A DNA stretch of 64,000 bases from Methanosarcina thermophila TM-1 (GTDB lineage Archaea > Halobacteriota > Methanosarcinia > Methanosarcinales > Methanosarcinaceae). Below, piece after piece: positions 1 to 10,118 of the stretch. The translations under genes and the position numbers were made by a program. Position 1 is the first letter of the stretch. Each line of letters opens with the position of its first letter. The notes beneath the pieces are model-generated. The model did no database searches. It saw only the letters and a program-made list of their open reading frames with translations, and was not told the origin of the DNA. The DNA lies in the NCBI RefSeq assembly GCF_000969885.1, contig NZ_CP009501.1, forward strand, positions 868,001-932,000, in the 5' to 3' direction.

Positions 1-2234
1 CCATTGGGCTGACAGTAAAAAGCGGCACAAAAGCTTCGGACCTGTCCGAAGACAGCTTGTATAAAATAGGAAATTTACTTAAAATCACATTTATACAGCC
101 TGCTGATGACGGATATCTTGTTGTCGCAAAGGCTATTCAGAGAGTAGAAGCAGTCTCTATATATAGAAGAGATGGGCTGTTTTATGCGACATACAGTCCT
201 GTCTATGATGTGCCTGACTTCGATGAAGACACTGAAGCCGAAGTTATGGCAAGCATAAAGGAGACAATTTACGAAATAAGCAAGAAGTTCCAGGGTTCGG
301 AGCAGTTTACCCGCCCCATTGAGAAGATGGAATCCATTGACCAGATAATAGGCTTTGTCATGCCGTACATACCTGTGAAACTTGCTGAAAAACAGAGGCT
401 TCTGGAGCTAGCTTCAGTTCGTGAACGGTATCTTTTGTTCCTCCACATTCTGACAAAGCATAAAGAAAATGTTAACTTCCAGATCGAAATGGCAAAAAAA
501 GTTACCGACAGAATAAGCAAGTCGAACAGAGAAGCAATGCTCCGCGAGCAGCTGAAGATTATTCAGGAAGAACTCAATGAAGGAGATGATTCAGCATCAG
601 GTGATGCCGCATACAGGGAAAGGATTGAGAACTCAAAGATGCCTGATGAGGTAAAAAAGAAGGCTCTGTCCGAGCTGAAGAAACTCGAAACTGGAGGCAA
701 TCACAATCCTGAAGCCAATATTATAAGGAATTACCTCGACCTCTTGCTCGACCTTCCCTGGGTAACCGAAGAGAAAAAGAGCATTGACATTGCCGAAGCC
801 CGGCGTGTGCTTGAGAGCAACCACTACGGACTTGAAAAGGTCAAGGAGAGAATAATCCAGCACCTGGCAGTAATGAAACTGAAAAAGGAGAAGCAGGGCT
901 CAATTCTACTTCTTGTTGGTCCTCCAGGAACCGGGAAAACAAGCCTTGGAAAAAGCATTGCTGATGCCCTGGGCAGGAAATACGTGCGGGTCAGCCTCGG
1001 AGGCGTCAAAGATGAAGCCGAAATCCGTGGTCACAGGCGGACATATATAGGAGCTCTTCCAGGAAGGATTATTCAGGGCATGAGAAAAGCAGGCACCAAA
1101 AATCCGGTATTTATCCTTGATGAGGTTGATAAGCTTTCAGCTTCTTACTCTGGAGACCCGGCAAGTGCCCTTCTCGAAGTCCTTGACCCTGAACAGAATA
1201 GCACCTTCTCAGATCATTATCTGGAAGTTCCATACGACCTGTCGGATGTGCTGTTCATAGCTACTGCCAACTCTATGGCAAGTATCCCATGGCCGCTTCT
1301 GGACAGAATGGAGACGATTGAGATCTCAGGGTATACAAAGAATGAGAAGCTCGCTATCGCAAAAGCCCATCTGCTTCCCTATATCCTGGAGGAACATGGT
1401 CTTGATGCGGAAAAACTCAAAATCGAGGATGAAGCTCTGAAGGTAATTATTGATAGGTACACCCGAGAAGCAGGCGTTCGTGGGCTTAAAAAACAACTTG
1501 CTAAGATTGCAAGATTCGTATCCGAAAAGATCGTTTCAGGCAAAGCCGACCTTCCTTACGTTGTAAGGGTGGATATGCTTAAAGAAATCCTCGGAAAAGA
1601 GATAATTCGGCAGGAAGAAGCCAGAAAAGAGAATGTACCCGGCGTGGTTACAGGACTTGCCTGGACACCTGTAGGAGGAGATATTCTCTTCATAGAAGGC
1701 ACGTTTATGCCAGGCACTGGAAAGCTTACGCTTACAGGGCAGCTTGGGGATGTTATGAAAGAATCGGCAAAGATATCTCTGAGCCTTGTAAGGTCAAGGC
1801 TTGCAAACACTGTAAACAGCTTTGACTTTACTTCAAGCGACATCCACATCCACGTGCCTTCAGGTGCAACCCCAAAAGATGGTCCATCTGCTGGTGTGAC
1901 CCTTTTCACGGCTCTGACATCCCTGATTACGGGCAAAGCGGTTGACCCGAAACTTGCCATGACAGGAGAGGTAACGCTAAGCGGCGCCGTACTGCCTGTT
2001 GGCGGCATAAAAGAGAAAGTCCTTGCAGCCCATAGGGCAGGCATAAAGAAGGTAATCTTGCCGAAAGAGAACGAAAGGGATCTTGAGGATGTGCCTGAGG
2101 ATGTCAGAAACGAACTTAAGTTCATACCTGTAGAGACCATCGAAGAAGTCCTGAAAGAAGCCCTGGATATTGACCTGCCCAGACCGGTAGCGTCATTTCC
2201 AGGAAACACTTTCGCACCTGCACACAATGCATAA
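1..2234 (+). CDS. lon: ATP-dependent protease Lon, bacterial (LonA) type, 5' end outside window
   Basis: Soluble AAA+ serine protease that unfolds and degrades damaged or regulatory proteins in the cytoplasm. The open frame runs back to base 3 without a start, so the N-terminus lies upstream; about 743 residues are visible, against roughly 780-800 for the family. The N-terminal substrate-binding domain is followed by a coiled coil (around [12 protein letters not shown]), the Walker A GPPGTGKT, Walker B FILDEVDK, and the protease domain with catalytic Ser in PKDGPSAGV and catalytic Lys in GGIKEKV. No transmembrane segment interrupts the AAA domain, which separates it from the membrane-anchored LonB usual in archaea. 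It is read alone, followed by a hairpin. Confidence 0.96.
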   Translation, partial: IGLTVKSGTKASDLSEDSLYKIGNLLKITFIQPADDGYLVVAKAIQRVEAVSIYRRDGLFYATYSPVYDVPDFDEDTEAEVMASIKETIYEISKKFQGSEQFTRPIEKMESIDQIIGFVMPYIPVKLAEKQRLLELASVRERYLLFLHILTKHKENVNFQIEMAKKVTDRISKSNREAMLREQLKIIQEELNEGDDSASGDAAYRERIENSKMPDEVKKKALSELKKLETGGNHNPEANIIRNYLDLLLDLPWVTEEKKSIDIAEARRVLESNHYGLEKVKERIIQHLAVMKLKKEKQGSILLLVGPPGTGKTSLGKSIADALGRKYVRVSLGGVKDEAEIRGHRRTYIGALPGRIIQGMRKAGTKNPVFILDEVDKLSASYSGDPASALLEVLDPEQNSTFSDHYLEVPYDLSDVLFIATANSMASIPWPLLDRMETIEISGYTKNEKLAIAKAHLLPYILEEHGLDAEKLKIEDEALKVIIDRYTREAGVRGLKKQLAKIARFVSEKIVSGKADLPYVVRVDMLKEILGKEIIRQEEARKENVPGVVTGLAWTPVGGDILFIEGTFMPGTGKLTLTGQLGDVMKESAKISLSLVRSRLANTVNSFDFTSSDIHIHVPSGATPKDGPSAGVTLFTALTSLITGKAVDPKLAMTGEVTLSGAVLPVGGIKEKVLAAHRAGIKKVILPKENERDLEDVPEDVRNELKFIPVETIEEVLKEALDIDLPRPVASFPGNTFAPAHNA

Positions 2235-2294
2235 GTGTTAAGAATTATGCCTAAGCACTGAAAATAATGCATAAACCTTAACAGGTGCAGAATA

Positions 2295-2340
2295 GGGGTA
2301 ACGGCTTTCAAAGCCGCAAATACCCCGTACTTTTCCTAAT
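2295..2340 (+). terminator. two-part hairpin after lon, probable terminator
   Basis: GGGGTA (2295-2300) pairs with TACCCC (2321-2326), and inside it GGCTTT (2303-2308) pairs with AAAGCC (2310-2315). A short T-run follows at 2331. The position 60 bases after the lon stop suggests a terminator; a structured 3' end is equally possible. The rest of the spacer to 2588 is AT-rich and contains a 13-bp tandem duplication, TTCTATCTGATAT, at 2421-2446, and no credible gene. Confidence 0.45.
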
Positions 2341-2588
2341 TTTGCATAATTCTGAAACACCTTTTATTTTTCTTCCCATTTTTTTTCATGATCTGATTTT
2401 CTTGCCTAACTTATTCGGAATTCTATCTGATATTTCTATCTGATATATGTCTGGAGGATTCAAAGCACTTCAGTTCTTTTTTATAGCGATTGTGATAGCC
2501 GTATCGGAAATAAAATTTCTATTTTATAGACAGCAAATATTATCCTGTTTGGAGATTTATATGAAAACGGAACGTTTGGAGGTAAAAT

Positions 2589-3263
2589 ATGAAAGTAATG
2601 GCAATAAACGGAAGCCCAAGGAAAAACTGGAACACAGCGACCCTGCTGGAGAAAGCTCTTGAAGGTGCAGCATCAGAAGGCGCAGAAACAGAAATTGTCC
2701 ATCTCTATGACCTTGAGTTCAAAGGGTGCACAAGCTGCTTTGCCTGCAAATTAAAAGATGGAAAAAGCCTTGCAAGATGCGCGATTAAAGATGAACTGAC
2801 CCCTGTGCTTGAAAGGCTGGAAGAAGCCGATGCGGTAATCCTCGGATCGCCAATATATCTCGGGAACTTAACGGGAGAAATGAGATCCTTCATGGAACGC
2901 TATATATTCCCGTATATTACTTACTCAGTTGATGTTCAGACATTTTATCCGAAAAATATCCCGGTTGGTTTCATCTACACCATGAATATCAAGGAAGAAA
3001 ACTTTGATATGTTTTGTCTTGATAAGGTTTTTGAACTGAACGAAAGGCTTGCAACAAGAATTTTCGGATATTCTGAATCATTATGGAGTACCGACACATA
3101 CCAGTTTGATGATTATTCAAAGTACCTCTCATCAATCTTCAATCCCGAAGAGAAGGCAAAAAGGCAAAAAGAAGTTTTCCCACAGGACTGTCAGAAAGCC
3201 TTTGAGATGGGAGCAAGGTTCGTGAGAAGGCAAAAAGCTCTGGAAGCAGAGAAGGAGAAATAA
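2589..3263 (+). CDS. NADPH-dependent FMN reductase / flavodoxin-fold family protein
   Basis: The start MKVMAINGSPRKNWNTATLL is the classic FMN phosphate-binding loop of the NADPH-dependent FMN reductase and iron-sulfur flavoprotein superfamily, followed by the second flavin motif AVILGSPIYLGNLTGEMRSF. The Cys region (GCTSCFACKLKDGK..ARC) lies where related proteins bind a cluster or use redox thiols, but the spacing is not the compact 4Fe-4S pattern of Isf, so a cluster is not claimed. At 224 aa it is full length. A strong site (GGAGG at 2578-2582) precedes the ATG. It probably moves electrons to a small acceptor; the substrate is unknown. Confidence 0.85.
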   Translation: MKVMAINGSPRKNWNTATLLEKALEGAASEGAETEIVHLYDLEFKGCTSCFACKLKDGKSLARCAIKDELTPVLERLEEADAVILGSPIYLGNLTGEMRSFMERYIFPYITYSVDVQTFYPKNIPVGFIYTMNIKEENFDMFCLDKVFELNERLATRIFGYSESLWSTDTYQFDDYSKYLSSIFNPEEKAKRQKEVFPQDCQKAFEMGARFVRRQKALEAEKEK

Positions 3264-3345
3264 TAAAAAATTAAAGGAAAAATAATAAAAATTACATGAA
3301 AAATAATAAAACTTAAAGAAAAAAATTACTTAAACTCAGGCAGCT

Positions 3346-4296
3346 TCACCACACCCTTGAAGAGCTTGCAAAAAAGTTAAATCTATCCACAGCTTCAGAA
3401 GAAAGCCCCAGTTCTTCAAACATTTCCCTGAAAACTGTCCTGTATTCTTCTTCAGGTATAGTTTCTCCACTGCTTCCTGCAGGCATTATGATTTCTAGTC
3501 TGACCTTCCCAGAGGCATCGAGGTCAACTATGTACCTGTTCCCATTATTATAAGTCATTATCCTCGCCTCCGGGACAAAATATCTTACCGAACCCAGCCG
3601 GTTTCCGTCCTTAAGAAAAACTTCTTCTATGTCTGAGCCTGCTGTGGAGTACGCATAAATACCCATAGGTGAACTGTAACTGGAATAGTCACTGCTTTCC
3701 ATGAGATAGGCATATACGCCCGGAAAATCCGGAGATTCATTCACCTGTATTTCAGCGTTCCAGGTCTGGTTTTGTGCTGCTTTTTTCAGAGCCCCAAGAT
3801 AATTTTCCGAAGCTTCATCATCCAGGCTGAAGAGAAGCCCGAATTTTTCAAGCATCCATGAGTCATCCGGAAATTCCGATATCTGTAAGGGAGATCCGGG
3901 GTCGGAGTGGCTGAAGTTCGAAATCGCCACATAGGTTCTGGCTTCCGATTCGTCTTCACAAATGAAAACCGTTAGCTCGGAGTTACTATTATAATTGAAC
4001 CTTATATCCTGCACACGAGCAGCACCTCCGAAACTTTCCCGGACTTCCGGGACATCACCGGGATCAAAGCCCGAAAAACTTCCGGGCCAGGGCCAGGAGC
4101 CTTCCACCTCATAACCAGCTTTCTCCGCTTTTGTAAGTACGGAACTGTAGTCAAAAGACCCGATATCAACTTTCTCCTCAGTATAGTACCAGGAGCTATC
4201 AATCAAACCCATTATTAAAAAAGGGCTGTAGAGATACAGTACAAAAAGGAGAGGAAGAATTAATAATAGTATCAGTATGACCTTTTGCTTATTCAC
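3346..4296 (-). CDS. uncharacterised protein with N-terminal membrane anchor
   Basis: No family recognised. The GTG start is preceded by GAGGG and AAGGAG. Residues about 5-32 form one strongly hydrophobic segment after MNKQK, so the remaining 280 residues are probably displayed outside the membrane. That part is rich in Ser, Tyr, Asp and Glu and has no cysteine motif beyond a lone CED. It is a single-gene unit, convergent with the flavodoxin gene upstream in the map and read in the same direction as the MFS gene. Composition and anchoring suggest a surface lipoprotein-like or sensor role, which is inference only. Confidence 0.7.
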   Translation of the reverse strand: MNKQKVILILLLILPLLFVLYLYSPFLIMGLIDSSWYYTEEKVDIGSFDYSSVLTKAEKAGYEVEGSWPWPGSFSGFDPGDVPEVRESFGGAARVQDIRFNYNSNSELTVFICEDESEARTYVAISNFSHSDPGSPLQISEFPDDSWMLEKFGLLFSLDDEASENYLGALKKAAQNQTWNAEIQVNESPDFPGVYAYLMESSDYSSYSSPMGIYAYSTAGSDIEEVFLKDGNRLGSVRYFVPEARIMTYNNGNRYIVDLDASGKVRLEIIMPAGSSGETIPEEEYRTVFREMFEELGLSSEAVDRFNFFASSSRVW

Positions 4297-4581
4297 GAAA
4301 CCCTCAACTCCTTGGAAAATATTAGTAGACTGGTGACACTGCCAGTGTTAGAAATTATATAAAATCTTAAAAAGTTCAGAGAGTACAAAATAGCTTTTCG
4401 TAACATCACAATATAGTATAAAAATAATAAATAAGTTTGCCTTACTTTGCAAACTGTCAGATCAAAAAAACTAGAGAATTTGCGAATCAGAGAAGCCTGC
4501 TCAAAGCAGTTCCAAGATGGAAATATAGGTTGATCTCGAAACAGGAGACTCAGTAAAAATCAAAGAATCGGGACTCTATGT

Positions 4582-5808
4582 TCAAACAGTCCCTCTGATA
4601 CCTCTTTTCTGCAAAATGCACCACGCAGCAAGTACAAGGGTTCCGCAGCCTAGAGCAATTGCTCCGAGCACAGGGATCTTATCTCCCCACTCAAGGGAGA
4701 TAAACCACATACCTATAGCCCCGAGGGTGAAATAGGTGAAAATCAGCAGGGAAGAAGCCGAACCTGTGTCCCTGTCAACCTGTTCCAGAACAAGGTTGTT
4801 GCTTGGTGGCCGGCTAATACCGACTGAAAAGGTTATTAGGAACATTGGCAGGGCAAAACTCCAGGGGCCATGCTTCCCGGTTGTGAGAAGAAGGATTCCG
4901 CCCAGTAAGATTCCTGCAAAACCCATTGTCATTAGGTGTCCGGAACTGAAGACCTTTCTTAACCGGAGACAGGTAATAGAGCCAACCATAATCGCAAGCG
5001 CGTTGAAAGCAAAGAAGTAACTATACTTCTGCTCTGTGAGCCCGAATTCAGTGACATAAATCGTAGAAGAGCCTGCTACGAAACTGTAAAGAGGAAAAAG
5101 GCTGATTGACATTACCAGTACCATTATCAGGTAAAGAGGATTGAGCATCAGTCGGCCGTAGGCATGCATTACTCTGGAAAATGGAGTGTTCGATACCGAA
5201 GTTAGCGTCTCGGGAAAACGAAGAACTCCAAACATTCCGATCCCTCCCATAACTGCCTGTATAATAAAGATCCAGGGCCAGGAGAAGTCAACAAGGATCC
5301 AGCCTCCGATTACAGGAGCAAGCATGGGAGCAATTGCCATTATAACAGCTGTATATGCCAGCACTCTTTCCCTTTCCTGCCCCGAGAAAATATCCCTTGT
5401 CATTGCCATTGAGAGAGAAGAGCTTGCGGCAGCTCCTGCCGCCTGGAGCATGCGAGAGAATATTAACATGGATGCGCTTGATGCCAGAGCACAGAGAAAA
5501 CTCGCAACTATGTATACTGCAAGCCCGAAAAGCAAAGGTTTGCGGCGGCCAAACCTGTCGGAAATCGGTCCATAGAATAGAAGGAAAAAACCATAGGTAA
5601 CAAAGAAGCAAACCAGGGTCAGGTTGATCACTGAAAGGGGCTGATTCCAGGTTTCGGCAAGAGAAGGAAGAGCAGGGAGCATCATATCTGTTGACATTGC
5701 GGGAAAAGCTGTTAAAAGAGCTAACAACGGTATTGTTCCCTTTAGATTATCTCGCAAGTTTCCGTTCTGGTTACCTTTAAAGTTATATTTTCCTTTTCGA
5801 AAATGCAT
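4582..5808 (-). CDS. Bcr/CflA-type MFS multidrug exporter
   Basis: Twelve-helix major facilitator drug:proton antiporter. The first helix carries the subfamily signature around FPAMSTDMMLPALPSL, the loop 2-3 motif is present as GPISDRFGRRKPLL, and motif C-like glycines occur in APMLAPVIGGWILV. The preferred start is ATG at 5808 (MHFRKGKYN), with AAAGGA seven bases upstream; an in-frame ATG at 5850 has no such site. From 5808 it is 408 aa, normal for the family. It is monocistronic. The substrate cannot be read from sequence; family members export bicyclomycin, chloramphenicol and other amphipathic compounds. Confidence 0.9.
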   Translation of the reverse strand: MHFRKGKYNFKGNQNGNLRDNLKGTIPLLALLTAFPAMSTDMMLPALPSLAETWNQPLSVINLTLVCFFVTYGFFLLFYGPISDRFGRRKPLLFGLAVYIVASFLCALASSASMLIFSRMLQAAGAAASSSLSMAMTRDIFSGQERERVLAYTAVIMAIAPMLAPVIGGWILVDFSWPWIFIIQAVMGGIGMFGVLRFPETLTSVSNTPFSRVMHAYGRLMLNPLYLIMVLVMSISLFPLYSFVAGSSTIYVTEFGLTEQKYSYFFAFNALAIMVGSITCLRLRKVFSSGHLMTMGFAGILLGGILLLTTGKHGPWSFALPMFLITFSVGISRPPSNNLVLEQVDRDTGSASSLLIFTYFTLGAIGMWFISLEWGDKIPVLGAIALGCGTLVLAAWCILQKRGIRGTV

Positions 5809-6353
5809 AGTGGGTCCTTTTACGTTTTTACTTGTTAAGTATATAATCAAATATAATAATTTGCTAAATCTAATAACTGGCTAAATCCAGAAACTCATTA
5901 TAACCGGATAAACTGATAATAAAGGACATACTGGTTATGAGAGGACAAACTGGTTGTGATAGAATTCATAATATGTAAACTGCCTAAGGAAGGATAAACT
6001 AAGGCAAGTGTGATGAGTATCGAAAATAACAGAAGGATTTATAAAAGTTGTCAGTCTGTCCGGATTAAGAAAGTTAATTTAGTCAAAGACTAAAATTTCG
6101 TCAATATCAAGTAAGAGGTTAACCGCGGAGACCATAAAACTACCTATTAAGAGACTATCCGAGAAGTGTTGTGACCTGTGATTATTTAAAATAGGAAAGA
6201 CAGCCGACAGTTAATATATTCTTAATGAGAAATAACAACTTGTTATTTTATTCTTTTGAAAATTGTAAACACTCTTAATACTCAAAGAATGAAATGTTCT
6301 TAATTACACAAAGAATGCCCCATAAATGAAATTTGGTATTCGAGGAAGCAAAT
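5809..6353. other. 545-bp spacer between divergent MFS and VOC genes
   Basis: No credible gene. It must hold both divergent promoters. It includes near-repeats of a phrase like CTGGTTATGA / CTGGTTGTGA around 5928-5960 and a 7-bp hairpin, TTTAGTC-AAA-GACTAAA, at 6078-6094, which could be an operator or a leader structure. A TTATTTTATTC-like AT tract near 6242 is the best promoter candidate for the downstream gene. Confidence 0.4.
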
Positions 6354-6746
6354 ATGAGAATTAAGTTAACCAGTGTGTTTGTAGATGATCAGGAAAAGGC
6401 TCTTAAGTTTTATACTGAGATTTTAGGCTTCGTTAAGAAAACCGATATACCAGTGGGAGAATTCAGGTGGTTAACTGTTGTCTCTCCCGAGGAACCCGAA
6501 GGCACAGAATTACTTCTTGAGCCAAATGACAATCCGGCTGCCAGAGAATTCCAGAAAGCACTTTATAATCAAGGGATACCATTAACAGCTTTTTTCGTGG
6601 AAGATATTCAAAAAGAATATGAACGAATGAAAAATCTTGGCGTGAAATTTGCCCAGGAACCAACAAAAATGGAAACCACAACCATCGCCGTATTTGATGA
6701 CACCTGTGGCAATCTCATACAGATAGTGCAGAATAGTTCTGCTTAA
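6354..6746 (+). CDS. VOC-superfamily (glyoxalase/extradiol dioxygenase-like) protein
   Basis: A single vicinal-oxygen-chelate module pair of 130 aa. Both beta-alpha-beta-beta-beta halves are visible: MRIKLTSVFVDDQEKALKFY..LGF and the second half from LTAFFVEDIQKEYERMKNLGV to FDDTCGNLIQIVQ. The terminal D-x-x-GN-x-I/L-x-I/V-x-Q motif is typical of this group. ATG 6354 is chosen because GAGG lies nine bases upstream; an alternative start at 6333 lacks one. Such proteins act as small metal-dependent lyases, dioxygenases or resistance proteins; the true substrate is unknown. Confidence 0.85.
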   Translation: MRIKLTSVFVDDQEKALKFYTEILGFVKKTDIPVGEFRWLTVVSPEEPEGTELLLEPNDNPAAREFQKALYNQGIPLTAFFVEDIQKEYERMKNLGVKFAQEPTKMETTTIAVFDDTCGNLIQIVQNSSA

Positions 6747-6949
6747 ATCTTATTCAAAAACTGTATTTTACACAAAGTTTAGATCAGACAAAATTATCCT
6801 TGATAGGACAAAAAATAGCTTGAATAAAAAAAATTTGATGTGCTCTCAATTTACTGATTGGTTTAATAAGTATACTTTCATTTAAAAATTAGACACAGAT
6901 TATAACATTATGAACTCACCTTTTTATTCCAGCCATTAAAAAAGGAAAA

Positions 6950-7585
6950 GTGAGCAACTTGATAGAACAGCAGCAGTTAATCTATTTTATTGCAGCCTCT
7001 GTGACACTTACGCTTCTTCCGGGTCCCGATATCTTATTCGTACTGACCCAGAGCATTTCCCAGGGCAAGAGAGCAGGAATTGTAACCGCATCCGGACTCT
7101 GTACAGGCGTATTTGTCCATACCACTGCAGCAGCACTAGGAATTTCTGCTCTTGTGTATAAATCCGCTCTCGCCTTTGAGATTATAAAATATGCAGGGGC
7201 AGCTTATCTGCTCTACCTCGCCTGGCAAGCCTTGCGAGAAAATGGAGAGTTAATCTCTTCTGCACCTGTCCGGGAAACCAGTGCCGCTGCCCTTTACAGG
7301 CGAGGAATTTTTATGAATGTCTTAAACCCCAAAGTTGCTCTCTTTTTCCTTGCCTTCCTGCCCCAATTCGTAAATATAGATTCCGGAAATATTCCTGTGC
7401 AGATGATATTTCTAGGAATAATCTTTATGGTTCAGGCCTGGCTGATTTTTTCCGCAATCTCAGTCTTTGCCGGATCCATTGGCGAAAAAATAATACAGAA
7501 GCCAGGCATTGGCAGGTACATTAACTGGGGAAAAACTGGGATTTTCACATTCATTGGGATTAAGCTTGCTCTATCTCATAAATAA
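6950..7585 (+). CDS. LysE/RhtB-family amino-acid exporter
   Basis: Inner-membrane exporter of amino acids or related metabolites. The first helix holds the family signature TLLPGPDILFVLTQSISQGKRAG, with the pore-lining PGP motif, and later helices include the second half signature NVLNPKVALFFLAFLPQFV. About six helices in 211 aa match the family length. The start is GTG at 6950 behind AAAGGA. It stands alone between the VOC gene and an opposing DUF3303-like gene. Confidence 0.93.
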   Translation: MSNLIEQQQLIYFIAASVTLTLLPGPDILFVLTQSISQGKRAGIVTASGLCTGVFVHTTAAALGISALVYKSALAFEIIKYAGAAYLLYLAWQALRENGELISSAPVRETSAAALYRRGIFMNVLNPKVALFFLAFLPQFVNIDSGNIPVQMIFLGIIFMVQAWLIFSAISVFAGSIGEKIIQKPGIGRYINWGKTGIFTFIGIKLALSHK

Positions 7586-7619
7586 GTAAAGATATTGTTA
7601 AAAGTAACCCAGTGAAGAA

Positions 7620-7934
7620 TCATGACTGACTAGCCGGGCTACCTAGTTTTCCCTTCTGTTGTTCTGCAAACTTTTTAAATTCTTCTGCCTCTATCACAGG
7701 AAACACATCTACCTGGCACAAGTCGGTGAACGGCAGATTATAAGTTATATAATCTTTGACAGTTTCTACATCATACAGCGTAATCACACGCCCCCCGCCT
7801 GCATCAAACCATTGATTAATGACTTTTAAACCATTCGGAAAACCCATTTTTTCCACTTGTTCCCATCGTTTATACAGTTCCATTGTATTTTCAGGATCAA
7901 ATGTTGTTATATCTAACAATAGCATATTTTTCAT
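7620..7934 (-). CDS. small DUF3303-like protein
   Basis: 104-residue soluble protein, MKNMLLLDITTFDPENTM to the lysine-rich end. The pattern of an N-terminal beta strand, a helix with YKRWEQVEKMG, then GLKVINQWFDAGGGRVITLYDVE resembles the ferredoxin-like DUF3303 family, whose function is unknown. It converges on the LysE gene with a 34-bp gap. Assignment to the family is from pattern memory and is moderate. Confidence 0.7.
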   Translation of the reverse strand: MKNMLLLDITTFDPENTMELYKRWEQVEKMGFPNGLKVINQWFDAGGGRVITLYDVETVKDYITYNLPFTDLCQVDVFPVIEAEEFKKFAEQQKGKLGSPASQS

Positions 7935-8369
7935 TCCTTATTTTATCTGATTACTGAGTATAAAAAATTAGTCTGTTTTTACTAGTATATAGGATGCAAG
8001 ACTCATAAATGTTTTGTACAAATAAGAGAGCTTGTATCAAAAAAGCTGACTCCCTGCTCTGGAATTGCTTAAAACCCTAAAATGCGATAAAACAATTGAT
8101 AAATTGCAATCTCCACATTTAACAATTAATAGGTCAGATAACTTTCCATCTCTTGATAGATTTATCTCTGCACCAGATTTTGAATAAGCTTCATTCTATA
8201 ATGTTTGAAATTGATATTGGGCTGGTGCTGTGAAATGAAATGCCCTGCATGTGGTATAGAAAATCGGAGAAGAAATTCAAGAAAAAGAATGGTTATTTAT
8301 TAAGAGCATCGATCTTAAAGATCGGTTAGTAATGACATGTTATACTTTTTAATATCATTAATGAGTAAG
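7935..8369. other. 435-bp spacer with short zinc-ribbon-like peptide
   Basis: Mostly non-coding. At 8235-8303 (+) a 22-codon frame begins MKCPACGIENRRR, a CPxCG zinc-ribbon start that stops after NSRKRMVIY. This is typical of the N-terminus of transposases or small zinc proteins and is probably a fragment. An upstream open stretch at about 8065-8190 (+) ends in ..RFISAPDFE but has no start. Neither can be called a gene. Confidence 0.35.
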
Positions 8370-8732
8370 TCACTTATTCTCTGTCTCTAGTCGGGATTCT
8401 AGGTATTCCTTCAGAACTACAGCGTTGTTCAATTTTTCATCTTTTGCAGCATAGAGCAGGGTCAGATCGGTTTCTCTAGCTTTTGCGAGAAGTTGCTGCA
8501 CATAATCCTCTTTATGCTCAAGCTCTTTAAGGTAGCATTTCCTAAATTCCTCCCATTTTTCAGGATCATGAGAAAACCATTTTCTGAGCCTGTCTTCAGG
8601 AGCTATTTCCTTTATCCAGAGATCAAATCTTGCTTCGCTTTTCTTGAGACCTCTGGGCCAGAGTCTATCCACAAGTACCCTGAATCCATCTTGATCGGAC
8701 GGCTGCTCGTAGACTCTTTTAACTCGGATCAA
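8370..8732 (-). CDS. DUF488 family protein
   Basis: The DUF488 signature is clear: RVKRVYEQPS, then FRVLVDRLWPRGLKKSEA, IKEIAPEDRLRKWFSHDPEKW and a C-terminal TLLYAAKDEKLNNAVVLKEYL. The family is small, soluble and of unknown function. The start is taken as TTG at 8732, which gives MIRVKRVYE, the usual family start, and has GAGGGAG six bases upstream. The ATG at 8780 would add a 16-residue Val/Lys/Arg-rich leader with no ribosome site. From 8732 it is 120 aa. Confidence 0.88.
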   Translation of the reverse strand: MIRVKRVYEQPSDQDGFRVLVDRLWPRGLKKSEARFDLWIKEIAPEDRLRKWFSHDPEKWEEFRKCYLKELEHKEDYVQQLLAKARETDLTLLYAAKDEKLNNAVVLKEYLESRLETENK

Positions 8733-9097
8733 TGGATGCTCCCTCTTAACCAATTTAACTCTTTTAACCAGTTGCTCCATCTAAACAAGTTAATTTATGT
8801 TTATGTACATTAATGCTTTATATCTGTTTTTTATACCCAGCTTTCAGATTTGCTTTTTATTCCATTTTTTGATTCAATTTTTACTCTTATCTGTTTGGCT
8901 CTGGTTTAGTTTTCCTTTCTAGCATAACCTTCTATTTTTACTTGTAACAATTTTCCTTTTATCCCGACTGGGCTTTTTATATCACGGCACCCAATATAAC
9001 ATGTGTTGTCTGTGAAGAAGAGTGTAAAGTTTTGTAAAAATTTAATAAGAACTATTTAATAAAAGTCCCGTACGTTATATAACTATCAGGGGGAAGC

Positions 9098-9928
9098 ATG
9101 AGCCAAGGATATGTAAAAAATCTTGTCACCAGAACAATGAGAGAATGGATGGAAAATGATTCCATGACATACAGTGCTGCACTGGCTTTTTATTTTGTAC
9201 TGAGTCTTCCTGCACTTTTATTATTTTCGGTATCAATAGGCAGTATTTTTTTGATGTCAAAAAGCATTCAGGAAAACATACTCGGTTATCTAGAAGGGGT
9301 AGTTGATGAGAGCATAATCAGCATGATCACCTTACTTTTCGAGCGTATTCCGGACATTAATTCTCTCTCTATAAACGCATTAATAGGGTTTGCAATTCTA
9401 CTCTGGAGCGCTAGCAATATTTTCAGGCAGTTGAAGAACTTCCTTGAACGAGCCTGGAATATAAAACCCTCTGAACCCAATAATATAATGGACTTTGTAA
9501 AGGATGCTATGGTATCTTTTGCTATTGTTATTCTCTTTGGAGGGCTGCTCGTACTGAGCATACTTGTTGAAGGGTTCGTTTATACGATCTCAAGATTCTT
9601 CCAGAATTATTTTCCTTTCTCACCTTCCATTGCAGATTATGCAGGTTCTATAGCTAGTTTCCTAATGCTTGTGCTATTCTTTATCCTTGTGTATAAACTT
9701 CTTCCGGATAAAAGTTTTAATTTGAAATCTGTTCTTATGGGGTCCCTGATAACAGTAATTATGATAACGATAGGTAAATATGTTATGGCACTTTATTTTC
9801 TGTACGCCAATCCTGCAAGTGTATATGGGGCTATAGGGTCGATTATATGGTTATTTCTTCTCATCTATTATTCCTCGATAATGATTACTATCGGTGCGGT
9901 ATTTACAAAAGTTTATTCTGAAAGCTAA
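9098..9928 (+). CDS. YihY/BrkB-family inner-membrane protein
   Basis: 276-aa polytopic membrane protein with six helices. The family hallmarks are SAALAFYFVLSLPALLLF near the start and the central LLWSASNIFRQLKNFLERAWNI (W-S-A-S-x-x-x-F/R...LN-x-x-W), followed by a late YGAIGSIIWLFLLIYYSS. The family is often misnamed ribonuclease BN; its role is unknown, with transport proposed. AGGGGGA lies four bases before the ATG. It is monocistronic, with an A/T-rich promoter region just upstream (9045-9065). Confidence 0.9.
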   Translation: MSQGYVKNLVTRTMREWMENDSMTYSAALAFYFVLSLPALLLFSVSIGSIFLMSKSIQENILGYLEGVVDESIISMITLLFERIPDINSLSINALIGFAILLWSASNIFRQLKNFLERAWNIKPSEPNNIMDFVKDAMVSFAIVILFGGLLVLSILVEGFVYTISRFFQNYFPFSPSIADYAGSIASFLMLVLFFILVYKLLPDKSFNLKSVLMGSLITVIMITIGKYVMALYFLYANPASVYGAIGSIIWLFLLIYYSSIMITIGAVFTKVYSES

Positions 9929-10118
9929 AAGTGTACTAAAGATCCCTGCTTCTGTAAGAAAAATCTGTTTACACAAATCGAGATTCTGGCATGAGAGTGA
10001 AAAATGTCAGATTGAAGTCTAAAGCCAGAAACCTTCTGAATTCGAAATCTAAATAAAAAAATAAGAATTGGATTCTTAACTTAAAGATCAGACTTTGCTG
10101 TTATAAGTATTCCGTTTT

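Noticed and set aside
1556-2311. 251-codon reverse open frame inside lon
   Set aside because: Antisense to a conserved protease domain and of low-complexity Ser/Thr-rich content; a shadow of the lon frame.
2447-2662. 71-codon frame before the flavodoxin gene
   Set aside because: Overlaps the well supported start of the flavodoxin gene and has no ribosome site.
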